Source of the DNA: Verrucomicrobiaceae bacterium
GTDB taxonomy: Bacteria; Verrucomicrobiota; Verrucomicrobiia; Verrucomicrobiales; Verrucomicrobiaceae
DNA: 64,000 nucleotides
NCBI GenBank assembly: GCA_019694165.1
Contig: JAIBCL010000004.1
Coordinates: 62,001-126,000, forward strand
Direction of reading: 5' to 3'
Part shown: one piece after another, positions 55,282 to 64,000 of the stretch
How the letters are laid out: each line of letters begins with the position of its first letter
Numbering within the stretch: position 1 is the first letter of the stretch
The notes under the pieces: generated by a model
What the model was told of the DNA's origin: nothing
What the model saw: only the letters and a program-made list of their open reading frames with translations
Database searches by the model: none
Translations under genes and position numbers: made by a program

Positions 55282-56412
55282 TCAAGGAGCCACCAATCCC
55301 CAAGCCCCATCGCGCAACCCCTGCGCACCGCCCTGGATGTCAGCCGGCTGGTAGCTGTGGACTTCCTGCCAGGTCTCTCCCCCATCGGTGCTGCGCAGGA
55401 TGTTGAAACGCCGCCTGTCGATGCTGACGAGAGTGCCTTTGCCGCTCGCGATGATCCGCCCCTCGGGCACGGCGGCGGGAAGCGCGCGCCAGGTTCTTCC
55501 ATCGGTGCTCGCGCGGGAGTCCTTGCCGCACAGCCAGAACTTGCCTCCCGCCGTACTCAAGGTGGCACGCTGCGTCCCGGTCGGACGCGGACCATCCCAC
55601 GACTCTCCTCCGTCGGTGCTGCACCAGGCATTCGCGGCGTCCTTGTCGGTCATCACCAGCAGGCTGCCGATCCCGACCATCTCACCGCGACTCGTGGAGG
55701 CATCCAGTCCCTTCGGAGCCAGCCATCGCCACGTCTTGCCCAGATCATCGCTGGCGAAAAGATGGCCAAACTTCGGCCCGGTGTCGCCGCGATTGTCACC
55801 CAGCGCGAGGAAACGACCGCTCGCGTCGCCGCAATAGACGGCACCGATGTGATGCGTGCTCAGCTTGCCACGCGGATCGTCCTTGAACGCGCCCCACATG
55901 CCGAAGGTGCTGAACGACTTCCCGAAGTCCGGCGTGGCGACCATCGTCATGTAGCCTGTACCGACGATCACGCCCTTGCCCGCCACCAGCGCCCACGTCT
56001 GCGGCATCACACGCGGATTGCCCTTCGATTCCTGCAGTCTGGTCTTGCCACTCGTCAAATGCCGCCAATGAACCGCGTCATCCGAAGCCAGATAGCTCGT
56101 CGGTGCCCCCCAACCGACCGCCACGGCGAACACACCGCCCTCATACACCACCGACTTCGTGGCCCACACGCCGTGATCCGCACCCGGCTTACCGAAGAAG
56201 GTTTGCGTCCACGTCTTGCCATCGTCCTTCGACATAATGATCCTCCCGCCATGTCCCACCACGACAAACGCGGGCACCTTCGGGTTCGGATTGAAGTCGC
56301 CACCCAGCGGGATCTCCTCACGCCGCTTCTCGGCGGCGGCCACAGAATCGGGGGGCTCGCCGGCATGGAGCAACGAGGCAGCTACGATGAAGAAGCAAAG
56401 AAAGCGGTACAT
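55282..56412 (-). CDS. Secreted sialidase-like/BNR-repeat protein
   Basis: This 376-residue exported protein has a signal peptide (MYRFLCFFIVAASLLHAG) and several Asp-box (BNR) loops: SKDDGKTWTQ, ASDDLGKTWRW, STDGGESWDG, STDGGETWQE. These build a beta-propeller. True sialidases also need an Arg triad and a Tyr/Glu pair that I cannot confirm, so it may bind or cleave glycans in another way. It stands between the DUF1592 protein and the divergent sulfatase. Confidence 0.75.
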   Translation of the reverse strand: MYRFLCFFIVAASLLHAGEPPDSVAAAEKRREEIPLGGDFNPNPKVPAFVVVGHGGRIIMSKDDGKTWTQTFFGKPGADHGVWATKSVVYEGGVFAVAVGWGAPTSYLASDDAVHWRHLTSGKTRLQESKGNPRVMPQTWALVAGKGVIVGTGYMTMVATPDFGKSFSTFGMWGAFKDDPRGKLSTHHIGAVYCGDASGRFLALGDNRGDTGPKFGHLFASDDLGKTWRWLAPKGLDASTSRGEMVGIGSLLVMTDKDAANAWCSTDGGESWDGPRPTGTQRATLSTAGGKFWLCGKDSRASTDGRTWRALPAAVPEGRIIASGKGTLVSIDRRRFNILRSTDGGETWQEVHSYQPADIQGGAQGLRDGAWGLVAP

Positions 56413-56686
56413 CGCTCAAGAAACGCTCACGCAAGCACAGTTCTGACCCGCCACACAGGATGACGGCGGATCAAGGTCACGCATCGCGATGCCAGGAGGC
56501 GAAGCCTTCCCCACGATCCGTACCTCACTGCTCAACGAAAGTTCGCGGGCGGAAACGGATGATCGAGCCATTCCCCGGTCCGTCCCGCCCGGAAGCTGCA
56601 CCCACGCATTGCAAATGCGCGCTTCCGCGAAAGATATCTCCGCGATGCTCGTCCCATCCACACATACGCGGAGGTGGAGCGGTGAA

Positions 56687-58171
56687 ATGAAACACGCGGC
56701 GATGCGTTCACGGTTCATTCTTCTCATGCGCATCGCGTTCCTATTTTACCTGGCTGTCACGTTCTCGTGCATTGCACAGCAGCCCGCTTCGGACACTGCC
56801 TCAACGGCCAGACCGAACATCCTCTTCATCATCGGCGACAACTGGAAGTGGCCCACCGCAGGCATCCTCGGCGATCCGATGGCGAAGACGCCCGCGTTCG
56901 ATCGCATCGCGCGCGAGGGCGTGCTCTTCACGCACACCTTCAATCCCGTGCCCTCGTGTTCGCCCACGCGCTCGTGTCTGCTCACCGGCAAAGCCGCGCA
57001 TCAGCTCGGCGAGCGCGCGAGCCTGTGGAGTTCGTTCCCGAAGGACACACCCGTCGTCACCAACCTGCTGCGCGAAGCCGGATACGACGTGGGTTTCAGC
57101 GGCAAGGGCTGGGCACCGGGTAATCACGAGATCTCCGGCTGGAAGGAGAATCCCGTGGGCGCGAAATTTAAAGACTTCGCCGACTTCCACGCGAAGCACG
57201 ATGCCACGAAGCCCTTCTTCTTCTGGCTCGGCAACACCGACACCGCGACCAAGGGCGGCAAGCTGCCGTATCTCGATCTCGCGAAGCAAAAGCTCGATGG
57301 CTCGAAGCTCACCGTGCCACCCGAGCTGCCGGACTGTCCCGAGGTGCGCGATGATTTGATGAACTACTACGGCGGCGTGATGAAGCTCGACGACGAAGCC
57401 GCCGCTGCCATCGCCGTGCTCGAAAAGAGCGGGCAGCTCGACAACACCGTCATCATCTACACCAGCGACAACGGCTGGCAGATGCCGCGCGGTCTCGCGA
57501 ACTGCTACGACGCTGGATCGCGCGTTCCGCTCGCCGTGCGCTGGGGCAAGCAACTCAGCGCTGGTCGCAAGGTGGATGACTTCGTCAACGTCGCTGACCT
57601 CGGCCCGACGTTCCTTGAACTCGCCAACCTCGAAGTGCCTCGTGAGATGACGATGCACAGCATCAAAACACTCATCCTCGGCGAAGGCATCAATACCATC
57701 CGCGACGCCGTCTTCATCGAGCGCGAGCGCCACGCGAACGTGCGTCACGACAACCAAAGCTACCCCTGCCGCGCCATCCGCACGCGCGACTTCCTCTACA
57801 TCCGCAACCTCCGCTCCGACCGCTGGCCCGCCGGCGATCCCGACGTGCTCTTCCTGCACAACCGCCCCTTCGGCGATGTGGACACCACTGGCGTGAAGGA
57901 CTTCCTCCTCGCGCACCAAACCGATCCCGCGTTCGCCAAACACATCGCTCTCATCTTCGGCAAACGTCCCGCCGAAGAACTCTACGATCTCCACAGCGAT
58001 CCCGATCAACTCCACAACATCGCCGCCGAAGCGAAGTATGCCGACACGCTCAAGCAACTGCGCACTCGCGTGGACGACTGGATGAAGCGCACCGACGATC
58101 CACGCATCGATCCCGCGAATGACGACTGGGACAAGTTCCCCTACTACGGCAAGGCTCCGAAGAAGGAGTGA
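56687..58171 (+). CDS. Secreted type I sulfatase
   Basis: This 494-residue sulfatase has an N-terminal hydrophobic signal (RFILLMRIAFLFYLAVTFSCIAQQ), and the sulfatase motif C91-S-P-T-R in VPSCSPTRSCLLTGK, whose cysteine would become formylglycine. The first metal-ligand pair is Asp-Asn (FIIGDNWKW), not Asp-Asp, which is a noticeable variant. The YTSDNGWQ segment is the usual second metal motif. A ribosome-binding-like GAGGTGGAG precedes ATG 56687. It shares its upstream region with the divergent sialidase-like gene. Confidence 0.92.
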   Translation: MKHAAMRSRFILLMRIAFLFYLAVTFSCIAQQPASDTASTARPNILFIIGDNWKWPTAGILGDPMAKTPAFDRIAREGVLFTHTFNPVPSCSPTRSCLLTGKAAHQLGERASLWSSFPKDTPVVTNLLREAGYDVGFSGKGWAPGNHEISGWKENPVGAKFKDFADFHAKHDATKPFFFWLGNTDTATKGGKLPYLDLAKQKLDGSKLTVPPELPDCPEVRDDLMNYYGGVMKLDDEAAAAIAVLEKSGQLDNTVIIYTSDNGWQMPRGLANCYDAGSRVPLAVRWGKQLSAGRKVDDFVNVADLGPTFLELANLEVPREMTMHSIKTLILGEGINTIRDAVFIERERHANVRHDNQSYPCRAIRTRDFLYIRNLRSDRWPAGDPDVLFLHNRPFGDVDTTGVKDFLLAHQTDPAFAKHIALIFGKRPAEELYDLHSDPDQLHNIAAEAKYADTLKQLRTRVDDWMKRTDDPRIDPANDDWDKFPYYGKAPKKE

Positions 58172-58188
58172 AGCGAGCCTGTCCCGAG

Positions 58189-58213
58189 TAGAACGAGTTT
58201 CAAACTCGTTCTA
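58189..58213. terminator. Perfect 12-bp inverted repeat between convergent genes
   Basis: TAGAACGAGTTT (58189-58200) pairs perfectly with AAACTCGTTCTA (58202-58213). It separates the convergent sulfatase and G8-protein genes, and its right arm ends with the G8 gene stop codon (58211-58213). The structure could terminate both transcripts; it may also be a dispersed repeat. Confidence 0.7.
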
Positions 58214-60205
58214 CCTCGCTGCGCTCCGCTCCTGCGGACGCACTTCTTTGTTTCCCGTAGCATCCTCGGCGCTCGCGATGAGTTTGGTCGCGTTTGGCAA
58301 CTTGATCTCCCATTGCGCGAAGTTGGGTGCTGTGCTGCGAGCTTTCTCACCATTCACGAGCACCTGCTTCACCTCACCATTGTCCGCCGTGGTGCCGCGC
58401 ACGAGGAGTGAACCATCGTTCTGATGTAAGACGTGTGTGATGATCGTCTGCGGCGCCAGATCGTCCATGGGCTGGAGTTCGCCAGGATATTCGGAAGTCT
58501 TGGGTTGCGAGCCGATGGGTTGGAAGTCGGGGTTCACCGTGATGTCGGTGAGTTTGAGGCCGCGATAGGCGTGGCGGTCGTAGTTGGCGAACCAGAGCGC
58601 GTAGTGTGAGTGCGCGGCTTCCATGCCATCGAGCATCACGCAGGGTGGTCGCGGATGCAGCGCCCAGTGCACATCCCAGGCGAGATAGTCTCGAATCACA
58701 AACGGATGATGCTCGTCCGGCCCCACACCGGCGACGCCTTCGTTCTTGCCTTTGTCCTGCGCGGAGCGAGCGAGCGGACTGAAGCCGCCGAAGTTGAACG
58801 CGTGGCGTCGCTGTGTGTGCGACTCGTTGCCCTCAAACCGCACGAAGGGCAGCGTGCGAATGTCCGTGGCACGTCGCGAGCCGTCGGGTTGCGGCACATT
58901 GAGCGTGAGCGAAAACTCCGGCGTCTGCACCGCATCGAAGCGGTAGCCGTATTCGTCGCAATCGGCAGCCACGTTGCGCGTGAAGGTGTTCAGCGAGTTC
59001 GCCCACCAGAAGCCCGCGCCGTCGTTGTGATCGAAAGGTAGCACTTGATTCGGCAGCGGCTTGCCGCCTTCGGCCTGGATCGCGAGATTGCGGTCGAGCA
59101 CGTTGTAAACCTCAGTGCCGTCTTCGAGGAAGAAGCCGTGGCCCACGCTCTTGTAGCCCACGCAATCGCGCACGACGAGGTAGTCGGTGCCGTGGATGGT
59201 GATCCAGCGATTGCCGCTGTCCCAGATGCTCGCGCCAATCACCGACGCGCCGCGCATGGAGTCGCGCACGAGATGGAAGTGAATGCTGTAGCGGCCGAGC
59301 ACGCCTTCCTTTCCGAGATGGCGGAACTCCGCGTAGTGAATCGCGCCGCTGGAGCCGCGATGAAACATCGTGTGACCGCGTGCCTTCGCGGGATCAGCTG
59401 ACTCGATGATGACATTGCGGCTGAGATTCGCGACTTCGCCACGATAACGACCTTCGACGATGTGCGTGAAATTCAGCGGCGCATCGAGTGTGAGTTGCGC
59501 GCCCTTCACGTCGCGCACGATGCGTTCCTCCGTCTCCGTGAGATCGTGCGCATGATCGCGGAAGGTTTTCTTGTCGGGATGCTTGCTTTGACGATTCGTG
59601 CTGACGACCACCAGCTTGTCGCCGGCCTTCCAGCCTGTGACCGGCTCTGCGAGCGTGAGCGTCGTGTCGCCCTTCTTCGCCGATGCATCAAGCTTCACCC
59701 AAGTGCGGTTCATCTCCGCACCATGAAACTCCATGCGCCCGCCGCAGTCCACGAGAGCGGGCAGCGACTGCGGATCCATGCCGTCAAACATCACCAGCCG
59801 GATCAAAGCCGTGTGCTTCGCATCAATCGGCGCATCCGCCGTGCCGACGAGCAACGCACCGTGCGTGGTGCCGTCCGAGGGAATGTGCGCATCGCAGTCA
59901 AAGCCTTCCTCACTCACGTCTTCATCCTGCTGCACACGAATCAAGCCCGCATCCAGTCGCGTGTCGCGATCGGTCGCAAATGTCAGCGTGCCAGCGATAT
60001 GCACGGAACGCACCGCCTCCTTCGCGACCACATCATAGGTGATCGTGTGCCCCGCACGCACGAGCACTGCGGAGCCCGCGCTCGGCACCGCTCCACCTTC
60101 CCAAGTGCCGTTGTCGGACCACGGACCGCTCTTGGCGCTACGGACGAGGGGCGCCGCGCTGAAGCATGGTGTGGCGAGGCTGAGAAGGATAAGAGCGAGA
60201 CGCAT
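58211..60205 (-). CDS. Secreted G8-domain, right-handed beta-helix protein
   Basis: This 664-residue exported protein has a signal peptide (MRLALILLSLATPCFSAAP), followed by a G8 domain (about 25-110, WSDNGTWEGGAVPSAGSAVLVRAGHTITYD), then parallel beta-helix repeats (HTMFHRGSSGAIHYAEFRHLG, SIHFHLVRDSMRGASVIGASIWDSGNRWITIHGTDYLVVRDCVGY). G8 plus beta-helix is the plan of the CEMIP/TMEM2-type proteins that process hyaluronan in animals. In bacteria the substrate is unknown, but the neighbours suggest a sulfated or acidic polysaccharide. It shares a perfect hairpin at its stop with the convergent sulfatase gene. Confidence 0.85.
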   Translation of the reverse strand: MRLALILLSLATPCFSAAPLVRSAKSGPWSDNGTWEGGAVPSAGSAVLVRAGHTITYDVVAKEAVRSVHIAGTLTFATDRDTRLDAGLIRVQQDEDVSEEGFDCDAHIPSDGTTHGALLVGTADAPIDAKHTALIRLVMFDGMDPQSLPALVDCGGRMEFHGAEMNRTWVKLDASAKKGDTTLTLAEPVTGWKAGDKLVVVSTNRQSKHPDKKTFRDHAHDLTETEERIVRDVKGAQLTLDAPLNFTHIVEGRYRGEVANLSRNVIIESADPAKARGHTMFHRGSSGAIHYAEFRHLGKEGVLGRYSIHFHLVRDSMRGASVIGASIWDSGNRWITIHGTDYLVVRDCVGYKSVGHGFFLEDGTEVYNVLDRNLAIQAEGGKPLPNQVLPFDHNDGAGFWWANSLNTFTRNVAADCDEYGYRFDAVQTPEFSLTLNVPQPDGSRRATDIRTLPFVRFEGNESHTQRRHAFNFGGFSPLARSAQDKGKNEGVAGVGPDEHHPFVIRDYLAWDVHWALHPRPPCVMLDGMEAAHSHYALWFANYDRHAYRGLKLTDITVNPDFQPIGSQPKTSEYPGELQPMDDLAPQTIITHVLHQNDGSLLVRGTTADNGEVKQVLVNGEKARSTAPNFAQWEIKLPNATKLIASAEDATGNKEVRPQERSAAR

Positions 60206-60326
60206 CACGGTATAACGCGATGCCTCGGCAAATGTTCCGCGCAGATGGGAACACCACGCGAAGTGCAGCAAGCGATGGCGTGGATTGACCAAAACGGATC
60301 GAACAGTCGCGTTATGTTGGAACTCC

Positions 60327-62567
60327 ATGTCTCTTCGTTGCCTGTCTTTCGTGTGTCGCGTCACGACACTTGTTCTAGCGCTATCCGCTACGTCCCACGC
60401 GGAGTGGCGGAACCTCGGTCCTGGCGGTGGTGGCTGGGTGCCTTGCTTGGCGGTGAGTCCGCATGACTCGAAGGTCGTGTATGCGGGCTGTGATGTGGGC
60501 GGGTTTTACAAATCGACGGATGCGGGCGCGACGTGGCGCATCTTCAACACGGGGCTGCATGATTTGTATGTCGAGGTCATCGCGCCGCATCCGGTGAACC
60601 CGCGCGTGATCTACATTGGCACTGAGGGCGGCGTGCATCGATCGGAGGATGGCGGTGAGCATTGGCAGTGGTTGCGCGAGGGCTTTCCTGCGCCGCAGGG
60701 TAGCAGCTTCAGCGTGCCGATTGGTGCACTGGCGATTGATCCGCAAAACCCGGACACGGTGTATGCGGGCATCGGCAGGCCGCGCTGGGGCAAGGGTGGC
60801 ACGGGCACGATTTACAAGACGACGGACGGCGGAGTGCACTGGCAGATCGTGAATGCGAACGGTGGCGGCATAGATCGCGAGGCCATCGTGAGTGATCTCG
60901 TGGTGCATCCGACGGTGAAGGGGCGTGTCTTTGCGGCGACAGATCGCGGGTTGTATCGCAGCGATGATGAGGGGGCTACATGGCGACGGTTGGAGAATGG
61001 GCTGCCGCACTCGCACACGCGACGAGTCGCACTCTGCACCGCGAAGCCGGACGTGATGTATGTGACGTTGCACACCAAGTCAGGCGAGCAGCCGTGGCAG
61101 GGCGGTGTGTATCGCAGCGACGATGGTGGCGAGACTTGGACGCCGCGACTGCAGGGTTTGAGCAAACTCGTGGGCAAGCCGGGCAGTGCTGCGCCGCTGA
61201 CATCGAATGTGGATCGACTCGTCGTGCATCCGACGAATCCAGACATCGCGTATGTCGGCGACACGGCGTGGGTTTCCGCCTTCATCTACAAGACAACCGA
61301 CGGCGGCCAGCACTGGGAGCGCGTGCTGTTTTCCAAGGACACGAAGGAGCGCGCCTCGAACATGGACTACGGCTGGATCACCGCGTGGGGGCCGACCGTG
61401 ATGGGCCTCGCGATGGATGCGCGCGCGCCGGAAACTCTCTACTTCAGCACCTCGGGCCACATCTTCCGCACTGCGGATCGCGGCGACCATTGGGAGCAAA
61501 AGTATGCGCGTCGCGTCGAGACGCCGAAAGGAGCGCCTCAAACGGAACTCGGCTGGTGGAGCGGCACGGGCCTGGAGACGACGTGCGGGCACGAGGTCGT
61601 GGTGCATCCGCGCGATCCGCAGCGGCTCTTCTTTGCGTATGCAGACATCGGGCTGCTGCAAAGCTTCGACGGCGGTCGCAGCTTCTCGCCGACCGTGCGT
61701 GAGATGAAGCACACAGGCAACACCTTCACACTCGTGATCGATCCCGAAGCGCCGGGCACGATCTTCGCCGGCACCGGCTGGTGGAATCGCAACGAAGGCG
61801 ATGTGTGCCGCTCCGTGGATGGTGGTCTGACGTGGAGCGTCGTCGGTCGCGAAGAGACCGGACTTCCGAGCGGTCAGACGCATCATCTCATCCTGGATCG
61901 CTCCAGCGCTGTCGGTGCGCGACGTTTGTTTGTGACCGTGAAGGACAAAGGCGTCTTCCTCTCCGAGGACAACGGCAACACCTGGCAACCTCGCAACGAC
62001 GGCCTGCCGCATCCTGGCGTCAAAGCGCTCGCGCAGCACACCGGCGACGCCGCCACGCTGTTCGTCGCGCTCACCGATGGCAAGAACGAGTCCGGCGGCA
62101 TCTATCGCAGCACGAATCGCGGCGCGCACTGGCAACGCATCGGCGGAGACTTCGCATGCGCTGATCCGCAGATGCTCATCACCTGTCCATCCGACCCGCA
62201 GCGCCTCTACCTCGCCTCGCGCACGAAGTTCACCAAAGAACACAAGCTCCACCAAGGAGGCATCTTCACCTCGCACGATGGCGGTGCGACATGGGAGCGC
62301 ATTCTCGAAGATCGCTTCATCACCGCTCTGGCCGTTGACCCAAAGGACGCGAACCTCCTTTACGTCGGCGGCATGGATCATCCGTATCACGACGAAGCGC
62401 TGGGCAGCGGTGTCCAACGCACACGCGATGGAGGCAAGAGCTGGGAATCGCTCAACACGCCCGCGCTCACCTGCACGAAGATCGCCTCCATCACGCTTGA
62501 TCCGCACAACTCCCAGCGCCTCTGCGTCAGCACATCGGGGAACGGGATGTTTGTGTGGGAAGAGTGA
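60327..62567 (+). CDS. Large secreted multi-Asp-box (BNR/GH74-like) propeller protein
   Basis: This 746-residue protein has a signal peptide (MSLRCLSFVCRVTTLVLALSATSHAE) and at least nine Asp-box loops (STDAGATW, SEDGGEHW, TTDGGVHW, SDDEGATW, SDDGGETW, TADRGDHW, SEDNGNTW, STNRGAHW, SHDGGATW). They are spread over two apparent propellers, as in xyloglucanases of GH74 and in sortilin-type proteins. It probably binds or cleaves a polysaccharide. ATG 60327 starts the signal peptide; an in-frame ATG at 60285 adds a leader without a signal function. Confidence 0.75.
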   Translation: MSLRCLSFVCRVTTLVLALSATSHAEWRNLGPGGGGWVPCLAVSPHDSKVVYAGCDVGGFYKSTDAGATWRIFNTGLHDLYVEVIAPHPVNPRVIYIGTEGGVHRSEDGGEHWQWLREGFPAPQGSSFSVPIGALAIDPQNPDTVYAGIGRPRWGKGGTGTIYKTTDGGVHWQIVNANGGGIDREAIVSDLVVHPTVKGRVFAATDRGLYRSDDEGATWRRLENGLPHSHTRRVALCTAKPDVMYVTLHTKSGEQPWQGGVYRSDDGGETWTPRLQGLSKLVGKPGSAAPLTSNVDRLVVHPTNPDIAYVGDTAWVSAFIYKTTDGGQHWERVLFSKDTKERASNMDYGWITAWGPTVMGLAMDARAPETLYFSTSGHIFRTADRGDHWEQKYARRVETPKGAPQTELGWWSGTGLETTCGHEVVVHPRDPQRLFFAYADIGLLQSFDGGRSFSPTVREMKHTGNTFTLVIDPEAPGTIFAGTGWWNRNEGDVCRSVDGGLTWSVVGREETGLPSGQTHHLILDRSSAVGARRLFVTVKDKGVFLSEDNGNTWQPRNDGLPHPGVKALAQHTGDAATLFVALTDGKNESGGIYRSTNRGAHWQRIGGDFACADPQMLITCPSDPQRLYLASRTKFTKEHKLHQGGIFTSHDGGATWERILEDRFITALAVDPKDANLLYVGGMDHPYHDEALGSGVQRTRDGGKSWESLNTPALTCTKIASITLDPHNSQRLCVSTSGNGMFVWEE

Positions 62568-62693
62568 ATTCTCCGAACCGCTGCGTCGGAGCGAGGCGCT
62601 GCTTAGGCAATATCGTCGCTTCGACCAGCATCGCGGCAGATTTGATGGGTCGGCGGCCCACAGCGTCCAAAGGGGCAGCAACAGCCTGGTCCG

Positions 62694-62712
62694 AGCCGGC
62701 TTCGTGCCGGCT
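62694..62712. terminator. Bidirectional terminator-like hairpin
   Basis: AGCCGGC (62694-62700) pairs perfectly with GCCGGCT (62706-62712) over loop TTCGT. It lies between the convergent propeller and DUF1501 genes. Confidence 0.5.
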
Positions 62713-62733
62713 GTTCGACGACCGGTTGCGAGA

Positions 62734-64000
62734 TCAGGCGAGGACGGATTTGGCGACGCTGCCGTGCCCGTCGGTCAGGCGGAAATCGCGGCCGGCATGA
62801 TGGAAAACAAGGCGCTCGTGATCGATGCCGAGAAGGTACAGCACTGTGGCGTGCCAGTCGTGGATGTGCATGGGACTCTCCACCGCTGCGTAGCCGTAGT
62901 CATCGGTCCTGCCGTAGGTCAGGCCGCCCTTCACACCGCCGCCGGCCATCCACATCGTGAAGCCGCGGCCGTTGTGATCGCGGCCATCATTGCCCTGGCT
63001 GTGCGGTGTGCGGCCGAATTCGCCGCCCCAGATGACCAGGGTGTCTTCAAGAAGGCCGCGCCCTTTCAAATCGGCCAGCAAGCCGGCGACGGGCCGGTCC
63101 ATCGACGCGCAGTTCTTCGTGAGTCCGGCGGCGAGCTGGCGGTGATGGTCCCAGTCACCATGCGTGAGCTGAACGAAACGCACGCCTGTCTCCACGAGCT
63201 TCCGTGCGAGGAGGCACTGGCGGCCGAAGCTGTCGGTGACTTTTTCTCCAATGCCGTAAAGCCGCCGCGTGGCCTCGCTCTCGCGCGCGAGGTCCATCAC
63301 GAGAGGCGCCTCGCGCTGCATCTTGAAGGCCAGCTCCGCCGACTCGATGACGCCTTCGATCTCGGGGTTTACCACGTCCTTGCGCAGCCGCGACGCATTC
63401 AGGCGCTGAATGAAATCGAGCTGCGCGCGCTGCTCGTCCCGCGTCCGGCGCGCGTTGCGGATGTCGGCCATGCCGGCATCCGTATCGCCGCTGATCACGG
63501 TGCCCTGGCAGATGGCGGGGAGAAAGGCGCTGCTGTAATTGCGCGCACCGCCGTTTTGCGCGGACGGCGCGATGCTGATGAAGCCGGGCAGGTTTTCGTT
63601 TTCCGTGCCGATTCCATACTGCAGCCAGGCTCCCATCGACGGCCGAACGAACTGAGTGACGCCGGTATGCAGTTGCAACACCGCCTGCGGATGCGCGGGC
63701 TGGTCGGTCTGCATGGAGTTGATGAGGCAGATGTCGTCAGCATGGCGCGCAATGCCAGGCAGAAGCTCGGACATCCACATGCCGCCGTCACCATGCCGCG
63801 CGAACTTCCAAGGCGAGCCGTTGAGCACAAACCTGCCCGTGCCGTTCCCCATCGTGCCCGGCGGAGCCTCCCTGCCTGTGTCAGCGTGCAGACGCGGCTT
63901 GTGATCGAAAAGGTCAACATGCGACGGACCGCCGGCCATGCAGAGGAAGATGACGCGCCGCGCCCGCGGTGGAAAGTGCGCGGGCTTCACCGCAAGCGGC
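62734..64000 (-). CDS. DUF1501 protein, 5' end beyond the window
   Basis: The visible 400-plus residues match DUF1501: VIFLCMAGGPSHVDLFDHKP near the visible start, NSMQTDQPAHPQAVLQLHTG, RPSMGAWLQYGIGTENENLPGF, YGIGEKVTDSFGRQCLLARKLVETGVRFVQLTHGDWDHH, LVIWGGEFGRTPHSQGNDGRDHNGRGFTMWMAGGG and GYAAVESPMHIHDWHATVLYLLGID. The fold is that of alkaline phosphatase-like enzymes and the family is exported by Tat. The frame stays open to the right edge (PLAVKPAHF), where the usual Tat leader would be expected beyond the window, so the GTG at 63990 is probably not the true start. DUF1501 genes are usually paired with a DUF1549/DUF1553 gene, which may lie just outside. Confidence 0.9.
   Translation of the reverse strand, partial: PLAVKPAHFPPRARRVIFLCMAGGPSHVDLFDHKPRLHADTGREAPPGTMGNGTGRFVLNGSPWKFARHGDGGMWMSELLPGIARHADDICLINSMQTDQPAHPQAVLQLHTGVTQFVRPSMGAWLQYGIGTENENLPGFISIAPSAQNGGARNYSSAFLPAICQGTVISGDTDAGMADIRNARRTRDEQRAQLDFIQRLNASRLRKDVVNPEIEGVIESAELAFKMQREAPLVMDLARESEATRRLYGIGEKVTDSFGRQCLLARKLVETGVRFVQLTHGDWDHHRQLAAGLTKNCASMDRPVAGLLADLKGRGLLEDTLVIWGGEFGRTPHSQGNDGRDHNGRGFTMWMAGGGVKGGLTYGRTDDYGYAAVESPMHIHDWHATVLYLLGIDHERLVFHHAGRDFRLTDGHGSVAKSVLA

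Noticed and set aside
61080..62681. Long minus-strand frame opposite the Asp-box propeller gene
   Set aside because: Antisense shadow; the repeated Asp-box motifs on the plus strand show which strand is coding.

Overview
The window is GC-rich, gene-dense bacterial DNA that most resembles a member of the Verrucomicrobiota (Prosthecobacter/Verrucomicrobium-like). This is an inference from gene content, not from a search. The pointers are formylglycine-type sulfatases, DUF1501, DUF1552 and DUF1592-type cytochrome proteins, a PmoA-like DUF6807 protein, an M81 (MlrC) peptidase, an ECF sigma factor coupled to a Ser/Thr kinase with a SUMF1-like domain, many secreted beta-propeller proteins, and weak Shine-Dalgarno sites. 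No rRNA, prophage or CRISPR array is visible. The one tRNA is tRNA-Phe(GAA).

Layout. 0.3-5.2 kb, minus strand: L,D-transpeptidase, a REP-type (Y1) transposase, and a sigma factor/kinase pair. 5.4-12.4 kb: a large secreted protein, a PGPGW membrane protein, a PmoA-like protein, an OmpA-like protein, and a phosphotransferase/aldolase pair. 12.5-23.8 kb: a carbohydrate and peptide catabolic run holding a shrunken mlrC pseudogene, a PQQ-type propeller, an M14 carboxypeptidase, a PcRGLX/YetA-like lyase, a small foreign-looking islet (Fic protein plus a zinc-ribbon/nucleoside-deoxyribosyltransferase-like protein), a secreted propeller hydrolase, intact mlrC and an enolase-superfamily dehydratase. 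23.9-30.4 kb: dhaK, a membrane protein, trpA, dapF, dapA, an FAD oxidoreductase, a DUF423 protein and tRNA-Phe. 30.6-36.9 kb: a GMC oxidoreductase with its subunit 3, a small protein, a secreted alpha/beta hydrolase and tlyA. 37.2-42.8 kb: 2-oxoacid dehydrogenase E1-alpha/E1-beta/E2, a GYF_2 protein and a photolyase. 42.9-51.4 kb: sulfatase, esterase, a DapA-like aldolase with a phytanoyl-CoA dioxygenase-like protein, and a four-gene exported cluster (lipoprotein Asp/Glu racemase, hydrolase, isoaspartyl peptidase, DmpA-type aminopeptidase). 51.5-64 kb: DUF1552 plus DUF1592-type proteins, sialidase-like propellers, a second sulfatase, a G8-domain beta-helix protein and a DUF1501 protein cut by the window edge.

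Taken together the genes suggest a heterotroph that attacks sulfated and uronic-acid polysaccharides and unusual peptides outside the cytoplasm. Sulfatases, a lyase, esterases, propeller hydrolases and a G8 protein would open the polymer. Sugar-acid enzymes (enolase-superfamily dehydratase, HpcH/HpaI and DapA-like aldolases) would feed the products into the E1/E2 complex. Housekeeping amino-acid genes sit between these blocks.

The most unusual non-coding signals are these: a remnant of mlrC that keeps its reading frame and its start/stop overlap with the next gene; a ~170-bp palindromic element that contributes the stop codons of two convergent genes; two heptanucleotide repeat arrays; and a symmetric operator-like site over a consensus -10 box ahead of fic. 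The best candidate for an undescribed system is the low-GC gene at 18486-19565 beside fic, which looks like a zinc-ribbon protein carrying an N-glycosidase/NADase-like effector domain.
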